Origin: Nocardioides rubriscoriae
GTDB taxonomy: Bacteria > Actinomycetota > Actinomycetes > Propionibacteriales > Nocardioidaceae
DNA: 64,000 nt
Direction: 5' to 3'
NCBI RefSeq assembly: GCF_008087085.1
Contig: NZ_VIYJ01000002.1
Span: 607,253 to 671,252, forward strand
Under the pieces are notes generated by a model that was not told where the DNA came from, ran no database searches, and saw only the letters and a list, made by a program, of their open reading frames with translations. A program made the translations under genes and the position numbers. Positions 1 through 7,678 of this stretch are shown in pieces; positions within the stretch are counted from its first letter, which is position 1; every line of letters begins with the position of its first letter.

Positions 1-297
1 GCGGGCCACGAGCGTGACCCGTCGGTCGCGCTCGTCGCGCTCGCGCCGGACCAGGTCCTGACGCTCGAGCCGGTCGACCAGGCCCGTGATGTTGCTGGCG
101 TCGCGCTGCAGGAGGGTCGCCAGGGTGCTCATCGGTCGGGGCTCGTCGAGAAGCCCCAGCAGGGATGCCTGCTGCCGGGTGAGGCCGTGCTCGGCCGCGA
201 CCGCCTCGTAGCGGTGCTGCAGGTTCTCGGTGAGGTCGAAGACGAGCCGGACGATCTCGGCGTCCGCTCGTCCCTGCATCCGACGCGACGTGGACAT
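1..297 (-). CDS. MarR-family transcriptional regulator, 3' end cut off by the window
   Basis: The 99 visible codons give an N-terminal helix and a winged helix-turn-helix typical of MarR repressors. The recognition helix lies around residues 57-80 (LLQRDASNITGLVDRLERQ) and the wing carries the family DxRxxxxxL signature (ERDRRVTLV, residues 89-97). The ATG at 297 is the likely start, and the C-terminal dimerisation helices lie beyond position 1. It is divergent from the membrane/SMP-30 gene at 440, and the intergenic space holds a perfect 13-bp palindrome inside the promoter of that gene. I infer that this MarR protein represses its divergent neighbour and probably itself. The ligand is unknown. 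Confidence 0.9.
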   Translation of the reverse strand, partial: MSTSRRMQGRADAEIVRLVFDLTENLQHRYEAVAAEHGLTRQQASLLGLLDEPRPMSTLATLLQRDASNITGLVDRLERQDLVRRERDERDRRVTLVAR

Positions 298-327
298 GTC
301 CGCACCGTACTGCACCTGCTCGAAAGG

Positions 328-355
328 TTGACACTCGCAATCATTGCGCTACGGT
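328..355 (+). promoter_or_regulatory. Sigma70-like promoter with embedded MarR-type operator
   Basis: A consensus -35 (TTGACA, 328-333) is followed 16 bp later by a -10-like TACGGT (350-355). A perfect 6-1-6 inverted repeat, CGCAATCATTGCG (336-348), fills the spacer. A repressor bound there would occlude RNA polymerase. It lies between the MarR start (297, minus) and the next gene (440, plus). That the MarR protein binds it is inferred from position and symmetry. Confidence 0.65.
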
Positions 356-439
356 ACTAACTACTTGAGGTGCTCAACTATCACCATCACCAAGTGCGGA
401 CCGGCGCAAGGTCCGCCGTCCACTCGGAAGGAACCACTC

Positions 440-1711
440 GTGGTCAACATCCTGCTCCAGTCGGTCGTCGCCCTGCTCGCGGCAGGCCTCGGCGTCTCGG
501 CCCTGGCCGGCGTCGGGCCGGTCCGCGAGCTCGGGCTCCGACGCCGGCTCGTCCGCTGGCCCTGGGGAGTGCTCGTGACGCTGTCCGGCGTCGGCCTGCT
601 GGTCGGCAACCGGGTCCCGTTCGTCACCTTCTTCGCCGCCAGCCTGCTCGTGCTCACCCTGGTCCCGGTCCTGGTCGCCTCGGTCGTGCGGCGCCCGAGC
701 GCCGGCGCCCGTGGCCCGGTCGCCCTCCTGGGCCTGGCCGCGGCGGCCGTCGGGCTCGGCGTCCTGCAACCCCTCGGCCTCAAGGTGCTGCTGCTGCCAC
801 ACCCCGACGACCTGCCCTACGACCCCGTCGCCGCCAGCCGGGTGGTGAGCACCTTCGACGACGGCATGTGGTTCGAGGGCATCGAGCAGGGCCCCGACGG
901 GACCCTCTACCTCGCTGAGAGCACCGGGGAGGACTACGCGCGCGGCGACAAGAGCGACGTGGAGGCCCAGGTCATCGCCCGCGCCACGGACGGGTCGCAA
1001 CGCAGCTTCTTCACCCTGCCGACTGGGTCCACCGCCGGCGTGATGGCCGTGGCGGACGACGGGACGCTCTACCTCTCGGTCACCGGCGGGCTGCAGGGCC
1101 TGTGGCAGGTCGACGCGACGGGGGAGGGACGGCTGCTCGCGCCGCTGCCGGACGACTCCTTCCCCAACGGGGTGACGCTCTCCCAGGACGGCCGCACCGC
1201 CTACGTCGCCGACAGCGCCCTGGGCACCGTGTGGCGCGTCGACACGGCGTCGGGGGAGACCGAGCGCGCGTACGAGGGCGACGTCCTGCGTGCGCGGCGC
1301 TTCGTGGCGCTCCCGCCGGGCGCCAACGGCATCCACCTGGTGGGGGAGCACGCCTACGTCACCAACTCCGACTCGGGTGAGCTCCTGCGCTTCACCATCG
1401 ACTCGCGCGGCGACCTCCACGACCCCGAGGTGCTGGTGCGGGGGGTGCCTGCCGACGACTTCGCGGTCGACGAGGACGGCACGATCTACCTCACGACGCA
1501 CATCTACAACACAGTCGTGCGCGTGACCCCCGACGGCCGTCGTAGCGTCGTGGCCGACGAGCGCCAGGACGTCACCGGCGCGACCGACTGCGTCCTGGTG
1601 ACCGGGCCCGATGGCACCAGGACGCTGTACGTCGTGACCGACGGGGGAGCGCTGGCCACGGGGGACCAGGACGCCGCCGGCACCCTCGTGGCCCTCGACC
1701 TGCGGTCCTGA
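440..1711 (+). CDS. Membrane protein with C-terminal SMP-30/gluconolactonase-like beta-propeller
   Basis: The protein has 423 aa if the GTG at 440 is used; a GGAAGGAA ribosome site 6 nt upstream favours it over upstream in-frame starts. Residues 1-115 form four predicted membrane segments (about 4-23, 40-55, 60-82, 91-115), resembling small DoxX-like membrane proteins. Residues 135-423 form repeated propeller blades of the SMP-30/strictosidine-synthase type (for example PDGTLYLAES, QDGRTAYVADS, EDGTIYLTTH). The propeller would lie outside the membrane if the usual topology holds. Family members hydrolyse lactones or bind sugars, but the substrate here is unknown. The four-helix-plus-propeller fusion is unusual. 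Expression is probably controlled by the divergent MarR. Confidence 0.75.
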   Translation: MVNILLQSVVALLAAGLGVSALAGVGPVRELGLRRRLVRWPWGVLVTLSGVGLLVGNRVPFVTFFAASLLVLTLVPVLVASVVRRPSAGARGPVALLGLAAAAVGLGVLQPLGLKVLLLPHPDDLPYDPVAASRVVSTFDDGMWFEGIEQGPDGTLYLAESTGEDYARGDKSDVEAQVIARATDGSQRSFFTLPTGSTAGVMAVADDGTLYLSVTGGLQGLWQVDATGEGRLLAPLPDDSFPNGVTLSQDGRTAYVADSALGTVWRVDTASGETERAYEGDVLRARRFVALPPGANGIHLVGEHAYVTNSDSGELLRFTIDSRGDLHDPEVLVRGVPADDFAVDEDGTIYLTTHIYNTVVRVTPDGRRSVVADERQDVTGATDCVLVTGPDGTRTLYVVTDGGALATGDQDAAGTLVALDLRS

Positions 1712-1806
1712 GCCACGACGTCGCGCCCGGCCCCGATGAGTTCGGGGTCCGTGGCGGGTCGACCAGTCAGACACGACCGACCACACCGACGACCAAGAGG
1801 AAGCAG

Positions 1807-2092
1807 ATGTCGTTCCAGGCCCACCTGGACACCATGGAGAAGAAGTCCGGGCGCACGCCCCAGCAGCTGCTCGACGAGGCGGCGGCCCTGGGCCTCGATG
1901 TCCCACCGGTCGAGGCGGCCGCCGTCGTGGACTGGCTGCAGGAGAGCTACGGGGTCGGGCGTGGGCATGCCATGGGCCTGGGTCCACGTCATCGAGAACG
2001 GGCCGGTCATCGACGACAAGCACGTCGGCACCGGCGGCACCCACCGCGACGACAGCGCCACCCTGCGCCTCGACGGCCTCGCGGCCCGCTGA
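1807..2092 (+). pseudogene. DUF4287 family protein, frameshifted
   Basis: The ATG at 1807 has a good ribosome site (AGAGGAAG). The first frame gives residues 1-58, ending GVGRGHAMGL, which match the N-terminal half of the short DUF4287 family. The conserved second half (VHVIENGPVIDDKHVGTGG, then THRDDSATLRLDG) is in the next frame and stops at 2092. Removing one G from either short G run at 1974-1982 restores a 94-aa protein of normal family length. Without correction, translation runs into an Arg-rich tail to 2136. The one-base insertion may be a sequencing error or a genuine lesion. The function of DUF4287 is unknown. Confidence 0.75.
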
Positions 2093-2114
2093 CCGTGGCA
2101 GCGGGCCGCGAGGC

Positions 2115-3326
2115 TCAGATCATCGGGCGCATGTAGCCCGGCGCCTCGACGTCGATCATCGACAGCGACGAGGCGTGGTAGACCAGCCCGGGCACGTGGA
2201 TGGCGTGCACCTGGCCCATGTGGATGTCGCGCCAGAACCGCTGCAGGGGGTGGTCCATCCGCATGCCGTTGCCGCCGGAGCGGGCCACGATGTCGTCGAC
2301 GGCGCGCACGGCGCGGTGGGCGGCGGCGACCTGGTTGCGACGCGAGAGCGACCGCTCGCCGAACTCGTACTCCTTGCCGGTGGCGACCGCGTCGTACATC
2401 CGGGAGACGCCGTCGAGGAGCGCGACGCGCGAGGCGTGGATGTCGGCGGCGGCCTCAGCGATCGCGGACATCACGTAAGGGTCGTCCTTGACCTTACGAC
2501 CGGTGATCTGCACGCGGCTGCGCTGGTAGGCCATGTGGTGGGCCAGGGCTCCCTCGGCCATGCCGATCACGGCGGAGGTGATGCCGAGCGGGAAGATCGC
2601 CGAGAACGGCATCTGGTAGAGCGGGTTGGTCAGGCCGCGGTCGCGCCAGGCCGAGCCGTCGACCAGGCTGTCGTAGGTCACCGTGCGATAGGACGGGATG
2701 TGCGCCTTGTCGACGATGACGTCCTTGCTGCCGGTGCCCTTGAGCCCCACGACGTCCCACGAGTCGGGCACGATGGTGTAGTCGCTGCGGGGGATCAGCA
2801 CGTGGATCAGCTGCGGCGGGTCGAGCAGCGGGACGCCGTCGGCGTCGCCGAGCAGCGCCCCGAGGAACAGCCAGTCGCAGTGGTCGGTGCCCGACGAGAA
2901 CTGCCAACGCCCGGAGAACTCGTAGCCGTCGTCGGGGCCGCCGACGGGCTTCAGGACGCCCATGGGGGCGTAGGGGGAGCCGACCCACACGTCGTCGTCG
3001 TTGCCCCACACCTCGTCCTGCACGCGCGGGTCGGCGAAGGCCATCTCCCACGGGTGGACGCCGACGATGCCGGAGATCCAGCCGGTCGCGCCGTCGAGCG
3101 AGCCCAGCTTCATGGTCGCCTCGGCCCACTCGCGCGGGTGCGTCTCGAGGCCGCCGTGGCTGGCGGGCTGCAGCATCTTGATGACACGCGCCTCGCGCAG
3201 CAGCCGGACGGTCTCGTCGGTGAGCTGACCGGCGGCCTCGTTCTGCGGACCGAGCGCGGCGATCTCGTCGGCGCGCTCCTCGATCGCCCGGAGCACCGGG
3301 AAGGAGTGGACCTGGGTGGTGGACAT
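2115..3326 (-). CDS. HsaA-like flavin-dependent monooxygenase, acyl-CoA dehydrogenase fold
   Basis: The product has 403 aa. The ATG at 3326 is preceded by a consensus AGGAGG (3331-3336). It resembles the oxygenase HsaA, which hydroxylates 3-HSA in steroid-ring degradation using reduced FMN from a reductase partner. Shared blocks include GATGWISGIVGVHPWE, SYAPMGV-type sequence, VVGLKGTGSKDVIVD, and the C-terminal RFWRDIHMGQVHA. These group-D monooxygenases are soluble cytoplasmic tetramers. No reductase (HsaB) or other hsa gene is adjacent, so the substrate is not proven. A KstR-like operator about 40 bp upstream supports a role in steroid catabolism. Confidence 0.8.
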   Translation of the reverse strand: MSTTQVHSFPVLRAIEERADEIAALGPQNEAAGQLTDETVRLLREARVIKMLQPASHGGLETHPREWAEATMKLGSLDGATGWISGIVGVHPWEMAFADPRVQDEVWGNDDDVWVGSPYAPMGVLKPVGGPDDGYEFSGRWQFSSGTDHCDWLFLGALLGDADGVPLLDPPQLIHVLIPRSDYTIVPDSWDVVGLKGTGSKDVIVDKAHIPSYRTVTYDSLVDGSAWRDRGLTNPLYQMPFSAIFPLGITSAVIGMAEGALAHHMAYQRSRVQITGRKVKDDPYVMSAIAEAAADIHASRVALLDGVSRMYDAVATGKEYEFGERSLSRRNQVAAAHRAVRAVDDIVARSGGNGMRMDHPLQRFWRDIHMGQVHAIHVPGLVYHASSLSMIDVEAPGYMRPMI

Positions 3327-3364
3327 GGAGCCTCCTGGAACGTGCGCCACCGGCGGTGGAGAAC

Positions 3365-3378
3365 TAGAACACGTTCTC
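3365..3378 (-). promoter_or_regulatory. KstR-like operator upstream of the HsaA-like gene
   Basis: On the minus strand the site reads GAGAACGTGTTCTA. It matches the KstR consensus TnnAACnnGTTnnA at seven of eight fixed positions; only the first T is changed. It lies 39-52 bp upstream of the ATG at 3326, a suitable place for repression. KstR is the TetR repressor of cholesterol catabolism in mycobacteria and rhodococci. No kstR gene is in the window. Confidence 0.6.
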
Positions 3379-3419
3379 ATTGTGGCGGAGGAGGCGCTCC
3401 GGCGCCATCACCCGAACGA

Positions 3420-3463
3420 TTCTGGTTCGTGAGCGCGTCAGTTCTGGTTCGTGAGCGCGTCAG
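3420..3463. repeat. Perfect tandem duplication of 22 bp
   Basis: TTCTGGTTCGTGAGCGCGTC followed by AG occurs twice with no gap, at 3420-3441 and 3442-3463. It lies in the non-coding stretch between the HsaA-like gene and the toxin gene. Confidence 0.95.
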
Positions 3464-3656
3464 TCGACGTGGACTGCTGCCGCGGCGGGTCAGGCTGCAG
3501 GCCTCTGGTGCGGACACCCCACCAAACGGCACCAGGATCGACGACACCAGATCGTTGGCCGAGGTCGTCGACGAGATCCTTCGACGGTCCTCGATACGAC
3601 TATCCCCCGACATTCCAAAGATCGCCGATAAGTGACATTATGTCAGGTGAAGGCTC
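3464..3656. other. Non-coding stretch with a 13-bp palindrome
   Basis: With the operator and repeat above, this makes up a gap of about 330 bp between 3326 and 3657. I see no convincing gene. TGACATTATGTCA (3633-3645) is a perfect 6-1-6 palindrome in a locally AT-richer patch. It sits just beyond the 3' end of the doc gene, so its role is unclear. Confidence 0.5.
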
Positions 3657-4121
3657 TCAGAGTCGGTCACCGTCGCGCAACGGCGCCCCCCAGGCGCGCA
3701 GACGGTCGGAGATGTCCTGCACCTCGGTGATCTGTCCTGCAGCAACAGCGATCACCAGGTCGTAGATGTCGTCGTCGCTGGCGTCGAGTCGCCGGCCGTT
3801 GAGTCCGAGGAACAGCATGGCCGCCTTCAGACCGAGGCGCTTGTCGCCGTCGACCAGCGGATGCGAGCTCACGATGGAGTGCATCAGGGCCGCCGCCTTG
3901 CCTGCCAGTCCGGGACAGGCCTCTTCCCCGAATATGGTCGCCTGCGGACGGGCGATCGCCGCGGCGAGCAGCCCGGGGTCCCGGATGACGTGGACCGGAC
4001 CCATCTCGCTCTCGATGACCGCCAGCACGTCTTCGTCGGTGAGGTAGTCGACACAAGACGCGGCTCGTACGATTCCTCGCTCACTGACCGAGACGGTCGA
4101 GCAAGTCGCGCCGGTCTGCAC
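3657..4121 (-). CDS. doc: Doc/Fic-family toxin (death-on-curing type)
   Basis: Up to 154 aa. Doc toxins phosphorylate elongation factor EF-Tu and stop translation. The motif HPLVDGDKR (residues 87-95) matches the Doc signature HxFx(D/N)GNKR with F to L and N to D changes, so activity needs testing. The only ATG in frame (4121) lies 41 nt inside the antitoxin gene. Homology appears to begin near CVDYLTDEDVLAV (residue 23 on), and no GTG or TTG exists between, so either translation is coupled through the long overlap or a rare start after GCGAGGA is used. It forms a pair with the antitoxin upstream. Confidence 0.85.
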   Translation of the reverse strand: MQTGATCSTVSVSERGIVRAASCVDYLTDEDVLAVIESEMGPVHVIRDPGLLAAAIARPQATIFGEEACPGLAGKAAALMHSIVSSHPLVDGDKRLGLKAAMLFLGLNGRRLDASDDDIYDLVIAVAAGQITEVQDISDRLRAWGAPLRDGDRL

Positions 4122-4278
4122 CGATCTGTGCGATCAGCTCGTCTCGACGGCGAGTCCGCTGAGTCGCAGCCTCGACGACAGCGCGTCGTGCGAAGGTCTG
4201 CATCGACACGCCCTCGCGCTCGGCCGCCCGGCGGAGCAACTCGGCCTCGGCGTCGTCCAGTCGCAATGTCATGGCCAT
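4081..4278 (-). CDS. Ribbon-helix-helix antitoxin of the Doc pair
   Basis: 65 aa from ATG 4278. The sequence TLRLDDAEAELLRRAAEREG is a typical ribbon-helix-helix beginning: one beta strand followed by a helix. The Arg/Asp-rich tail (residues 45-65) would be the toxin-binding part. The gene precedes doc in the same orientation and overlaps its likely start, as expected for a toxin-antitoxin operon. Other in-frame ATGs are 4287 and 4272; 4278 was chosen because TATCAT lies 7 nt upstream, fitting a leaderless transcript. Autorepression through the direct repeats at 4287-4303 is likely but inferred. Confidence 0.75.
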   Translation of the reverse strand: MAMTLRLDDAEAELLRRAAEREGVSMQTFARRAVVEAATQRTRRRDELIAQIGADRRDLLDRLGQ

Positions 4279-4285
4279 GGAGCAC

Positions 4286-4303
4286 ATGATACCGGCTGAT
4301 ACC
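4286..4303 (-). promoter_or_regulatory. Toxin-antitoxin promoter with two direct repeats
   Basis: TGATACC occurs at 4287-4293 and 4297-4303 (plus strand), spaced 10 bp apart, so both copies face the same side of the helix. One copy overlaps the presumed -10 (TATCAT on the minus strand, 4291-4286), as expected for a self-repressed antitoxin promoter. Confidence 0.5.
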
Positions 4304-4359
4304 AGATCCGGACGACACGCTCATGAGCCACCGGCGAGCTCGCCTTTCTCCGGATCGCC

Positions 4360-5058
4360 TCAGACGGCCTCGAGGACGAAGAAGAGGAAGCACAGGAACG
4401 CCGTACGGTCCCCCAGGTCGGGCGGCAGCAGGTCGCGCGGGGTGTCGGGGTCGAACGGTGGCTCGCTGACCACCGAGATCCGGAAGCCCGCGCGGGCGAA
4501 GGCGTCGGTCATCGCGTGCAACGGCCGGTGCCAGAAGGTCAGGAACACCGTCTGCTCGCCGAAGGTGTAGTCCTCGGTGTAGGGCGAGGTCGCGAAGTAG
4601 TCCTCGTCGGGGTAGACCACCGGGCGGATCACCGGGTGGTTGACCGAGATCAACAGCCGCCCACCCGGCCGCAACACGCGTCGCAGCTCGGCCAGCGGAC
4701 CTGTCCAGTCCTCGAGGTAGTGCAGCACCAGCGAGCAGACGACGTCGTCGAACTCCCCCGTGCCGAAGGGCAGCGGCTCGGTGAGATCGGCCACGAGCAC
4801 CCGGGTGTCGTCCCCGAGCCGCTCCCGCGCCAGGTCCACCATCGCCGGGCTCGCGTCGAAGCCGGTCACGTGCGCGCCACGGTCGCGCAGCGCTGCCGCG
4901 AGCGGTCCCGCGCCGCAGCCGGCGTCGAGGACGCGGCGCCCCTCGACGTCGCCGGCGAGGGCGAGCATCGCCGGCTTCTCGTAGTGGGCGTTGAACAGCC
5001 CGGTCTCGTTCTGCCGGGCATAGCTCTCAGCGAACCCGTCGTAGTGGTCGGCCTTCAT
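4360..5058 (-). CDS. Class I SAM-dependent methyltransferase
   Basis: 232 aa, cytoplasmic. The SAM-binding motif I is VLDAGCGAGPLA (residues 43-54), followed by the acidic residue of motif II (GFDASPAM). LRPGGRLLISVNHP is the motif ahead of the late strands. The Rossmann core matches the Methyltransf_11/25 group that methylates small molecules. The long insert around residues 140-180 (PYTEDYTFGEQTV) probably forms a substrate lid. The substrate cannot be named. It stands alone between the antitoxin and the kinase gene. Confidence 0.85.
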   Translation of the reverse strand: MKADHYDGFAESYARQNETGLFNAHYEKPAMLALAGDVEGRRVLDAGCGAGPLAAALRDRGAHVTGFDASPAMVDLARERLGDDTRVLVADLTEPLPFGTGEFDDVVCSLVLHYLEDWTGPLAELRRVLRPGGRLLISVNHPVIRPVVYPDEDYFATSPYTEDYTFGEQTVFLTFWHRPLHAMTDAFARAGFRISVVSEPPFDPDTPRDLLPPDLGDRTAFLCFLFFVLEAV

Positions 5059-5129
5059 CGTGGTCCCGTGATCCCCTCGTGTGGCGTGTCCATGGACCTT
5101 AGGTCGGCCGACAGCCGGATCGACGGAGG

Positions 5130-6140
5130 TCAGGTCGTCGGCGCGTCGGGGTCAGGAGACGGGCCGTCGAGGCGTACGGCGAGGTCGGCGGCGGCCGGGC
5201 CCCAGCCGGTGGGGTCCTCCCCCGGCGGGATCATCGCCAGCGACGTCCACAGCACCAGCACGTCCCACCACCGCGCCTCGAGCGGCGTCAGCGGGCGTAC
5301 GGACTCGTAGCCGGCGCGCAAGGAGTCGTGCACGTCGGGCGTCACCGGGCCCCAGTCGTGGAACCGGGTCCCGAGCAGGACGGCGGCGCGGGCCATCTCG
5401 ACGACCGCGTGGTCGCACCTTGCCTCCTCGAGGTCGAGGACGGCGGCGACCGCATCGCTCGTGCACAAGACGTTGGCGGCGCGGACGTCGCCGTGCACCA
5501 GCTGCGTGGGCAGCGGGCCCGCGGGCAGGTCGACCAGCAGCCGGCGCAGGGTGTCGCACGCCGGAGTCGCCAGGTGGGCAGGCGCAGCGTCGAGCCAGCC
5601 GGTGACCCGGTCCGGGAGCAGCGCGGGCGGGTCGACGAGCGCGAGCAGCTCGCCAGCCGCGGTGCTCGTCGCGAGGACGTCGTGGAGCCGCGCCAGGACC
5701 GCGCCGGTAGCCCGGACCAGTCCGAGGTCGCCGGTGTCGAGGAGGTCGCCGGCGACGACGTGCTGCACGGCGAGCGAGACGCCGTCGACCTCGACCTGCA
5801 GGCGACCGTCCGGAGCCGCGACCGGCGCGGAGACCGGCACTCCCCTGGCCTCGAGCTCGACCGTGAGCCGCGCCAGCGCGGCCAGCCGTGCGAAGCGCTC
5901 GGGCGCGACCGACCACTTCGCGATCATCCGGCCCGACGGCGTGTCGACCCAGGCCAGCGCGTTCGTGTGGCTCATCACGATCCGCTCGCACGAGGTGACG
6001 TCGACCGACCAGTGACGGGCGAGCGCCTCGGTCACCCAGCGGCGGGCGGCCGCTGCGTCGGCGAGACCGAACCGGTTCGTGATCACCTCGGCGGGGTCGT
6101 CGGCCTCCCACAGCATCTCGAGCATCGGTGGCGACGTCAC
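5130..6140 (-). CDS. Aminoglycoside-phosphotransferase-fold kinase
   Basis: 336 aa from a GTG that overlaps the stop of the PIG-L gene by GTGA (6137-6140), so the two are translationally coupled. The APH fold is shown by the nucleotide-lobe lysine (GRMIAKW, K75), the catalytic loop HGDVRAANVL (216-225, with D218 and N223) and the metal-binding VLDLEEA (D236). Such genes phosphorylate aminoglycosides, choline, sugars or other small metabolites. This member is not close to a known resistance enzyme, so resistance should not be assumed. Confidence 0.8.
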   Translation of the reverse strand: MTSPPMLEMLWEADDPAEVITNRFGLADAAAARRWVTEALARHWSVDVTSCERIVMSHTNALAWVDTPSGRMIAKWSVAPERFARLAALARLTVELEARGVPVSAPVAAPDGRLQVEVDGVSLAVQHVVAGDLLDTGDLGLVRATGAVLARLHDVLATSTAAGELLALVDPPALLPDRVTGWLDAAPAHLATPACDTLRRLLVDLPAGPLPTQLVHGDVRAANVLCTSDAVAAVLDLEEARCDHAVVEMARAAVLLGTRFHDWGPVTPDVHDSLRAGYESVRPLTPLEARWWDVLVLWTSLAMIPPGEDPTGWGPAAADLAVRLDGPSPDPDAPTT

Positions 6141-6880
6141 GGCACCGTCACCGGCGCGAGGCGTTGCTCGACGTACCACTCGGTACCGAGCAGGCGTTGC
6201 TGCGTGGCATCGTCCAGCCCGACCACGACGCCCGGGAGCGCGCCGCGCCCGACCTCGCTGCGGTGGGCCGCGATCGCGGCGAGCTTGACGCGGAGCCACG
6301 GCCTCACGTCGACGACGTGCGTCACGGCGGTGTCGGGCATCGTGTGGACCGACCTGCGGGACCCGACGACCTCGGCGAGCATCGGCAGCGCCGAGCGCGG
6401 GTGGGTGGCGAACCACACCGCCTCCGGCTGCCACGGCTCCCCCACGTCGGGGTACATCTGGTCGAGCCCGGCAGCCTGGGCGGCCAGCACGGCGACCCGG
6501 TGGGTGTGGCGGTGGTCCGGGTGACCTGTGAGGCCTCCGTAGGCGTCGTGGGTGACCACCACCTCGGGTCGGACGTCGCGAATGTGGGCCACGAGCCGGC
6601 GTACGGCGTCATCGAGCGGCGCGTCCACGAGGCGCGGGCGAGCAGGCGCCGACTCGGGCACGCGGGCGTCGGCGAAGCCGAGCAGTCGCGGCTCCCCCGC
6701 ACCCAGCACTGCCAGCGCCTCAGCCAGCTCCTCGACCCGGGACGTTCCTGCCGCCCAAGTCGCCGTGACCACGGCCCCGGCGGACCCCTCGTCGGCGGCA
6801 CGAGCCAGCAACCCTCCCGTCGCGAGGGCCTCGTCGTCGGGGTGGGCGACCACCACCAGCATCCCCCGACCACCCGTCAC
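6137..6880 (-). CDS. PIG-L family deacetylase (MshB/Mca-like fold)
   Basis: 247 aa. The zinc motif AHPDDE is at residues 12-17 and the second histidine cluster at HPDHRHTHR. Family members remove N-acetyl groups from GlcNAc derivatives such as mycothiol precursors (MshB) or mycothiol conjugates (Mca). The sequence does not decide which substrate is used. The GTG at 6880 is the first start; an ATG at 6862 (residue 7) is a good alternative. It is first in a two-gene operon with the kinase, suggesting deacetylation and phosphorylation of one metabolite. Confidence 0.8.
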   Translation of the reverse strand: MTGGRGMLVVVAHPDDEALATGGLLARAADEGSAGAVVTATWAAGTSRVEELAEALAVLGAGEPRLLGFADARVPESAPARPRLVDAPLDDAVRRLVAHIRDVRPEVVVTHDAYGGLTGHPDHRHTHRVAVLAAQAAGLDQMYPDVGEPWQPEAVWFATHPRSALPMLAEVVGSRRSVHTMPDTAVTHVVDVRPWLRVKLAAIAAHRSEVGRGALPGVVVGLDDATQQRLLGTEWYVEQRLAPVTVP

Positions 6881-6937
6881 CCCTGCACCCTACGAAACCC
6901 GTTCGCGCGACACCGCCGGCTGGGCGAGGGTGGCGCC

Positions 6938-7678
6938 ATGACGAGCAGCGACTACTGGGACGCCGAGACGGCCGAGCGCTACGACGAGAGCTCGGCGTTC
7001 ATGTTCGCCCCGGAGGTGCTCGACCCGGCGGTCGCGTTCCTGGCCGACCTGGCCGGCGAGGGCCGGGCCCTCGAGCTGGCCGTCGGCACGGGTCGGGTCG
7101 CGGTCCCGCTGGTCGGGCGTGGCGTCGAGGTCAGCGGCATCGAGCTGTCGCAGCCGATGGTCGACCGGCTGCACCTCAAGGCGCCGGACCTGCCGGTGGT
7201 CGTGGGCGACATGGCGACGAGCACGGCGCCCGGGGAGTTCGCGCTCGTCTACCTGGTGTGGAACGGCCTCGGCAACCTGCGCACGCAGGCCGAGCAGGTC
7301 GCGTGCTTCCGCAACGCGGCCCGCCACCTGTCCCCCGGTGGCCGCTTCGTGATCGAGCTGTGGATCCCCGGCATCCGACGGATGCCGCCGGGCCAGGACG
7401 CCGTGCCCTTCCACGTCGGCAGCCGCCACGTCGGGTTCGACACCTACGACCTGACCACCCAGCAGGGCACCTCGCACCACTACACGCGCGAGCCCGACGG
7501 CACGGTGCGCTACGGCCAGAGCAACTTCCGCTACGTGTGGCCCGCGGAGTGCGACCTGATGGCGCACCTGGCGGGCCTCGAGCTCGAACGACGCGTCGCC
7601 GACTGGGACGCGACCCCCTTCACCCAGGACAGCGAGAGCCACGTCTCGGTGTGGCGCAAGCCCGTCGCCAGCCCCTAG
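6938..7678 (+). CDS. Class I SAM-dependent methyltransferase
   Basis: 246 aa. Motif I is ALELAVGTGRVA (residues 44-55), with IELSQPMV as motif II and LSPGGRFVIELW later. The N-terminus SDYWDAETAERYD is characteristic of small-molecule methyltransferases in actinobacteria. The start at 6938 follows a GGGCGAGGGTGG ribosome site. It is divergent from the PIG-L gene and ends converging on the response-regulator gene, with a 4-bp overlap of the two stops. The substrate is unknown. Confidence 0.85.
   Translation: MTSSDYWDAETAERYDESSAFMFAPEVLDPAVAFLADLAGEGRALELAVGTGRVAVPLVGRGVEVSGIELSQPMVDRLHLKAPDLPVVVGDMATSTAPGEFALVYLVWNGLGNLRTQAEQVACFRNAARHLSPGGRFVIELWIPGIRRMPPGQDAVPFHVGSRHVGFDTYDLTTQQGTSHHYTREPDGTVRYGQSNFRYVWPAECDLMAHLAGLELERRVADWDATPFTQDSESHVSVWRKPVASP

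Noticed and set aside
374..2044. Long open frame antisense to the SMP-30 gene
   Set aside because: Same reason: low-complexity sequence with no start context, opposite a well-supported gene.
5130..6140. Aminoglycoside resistance gene
   Set aside because: Only the kinase fold is certain; the sequence does not match a known resistance type, and it is coupled to a PIG-L deacetylase.
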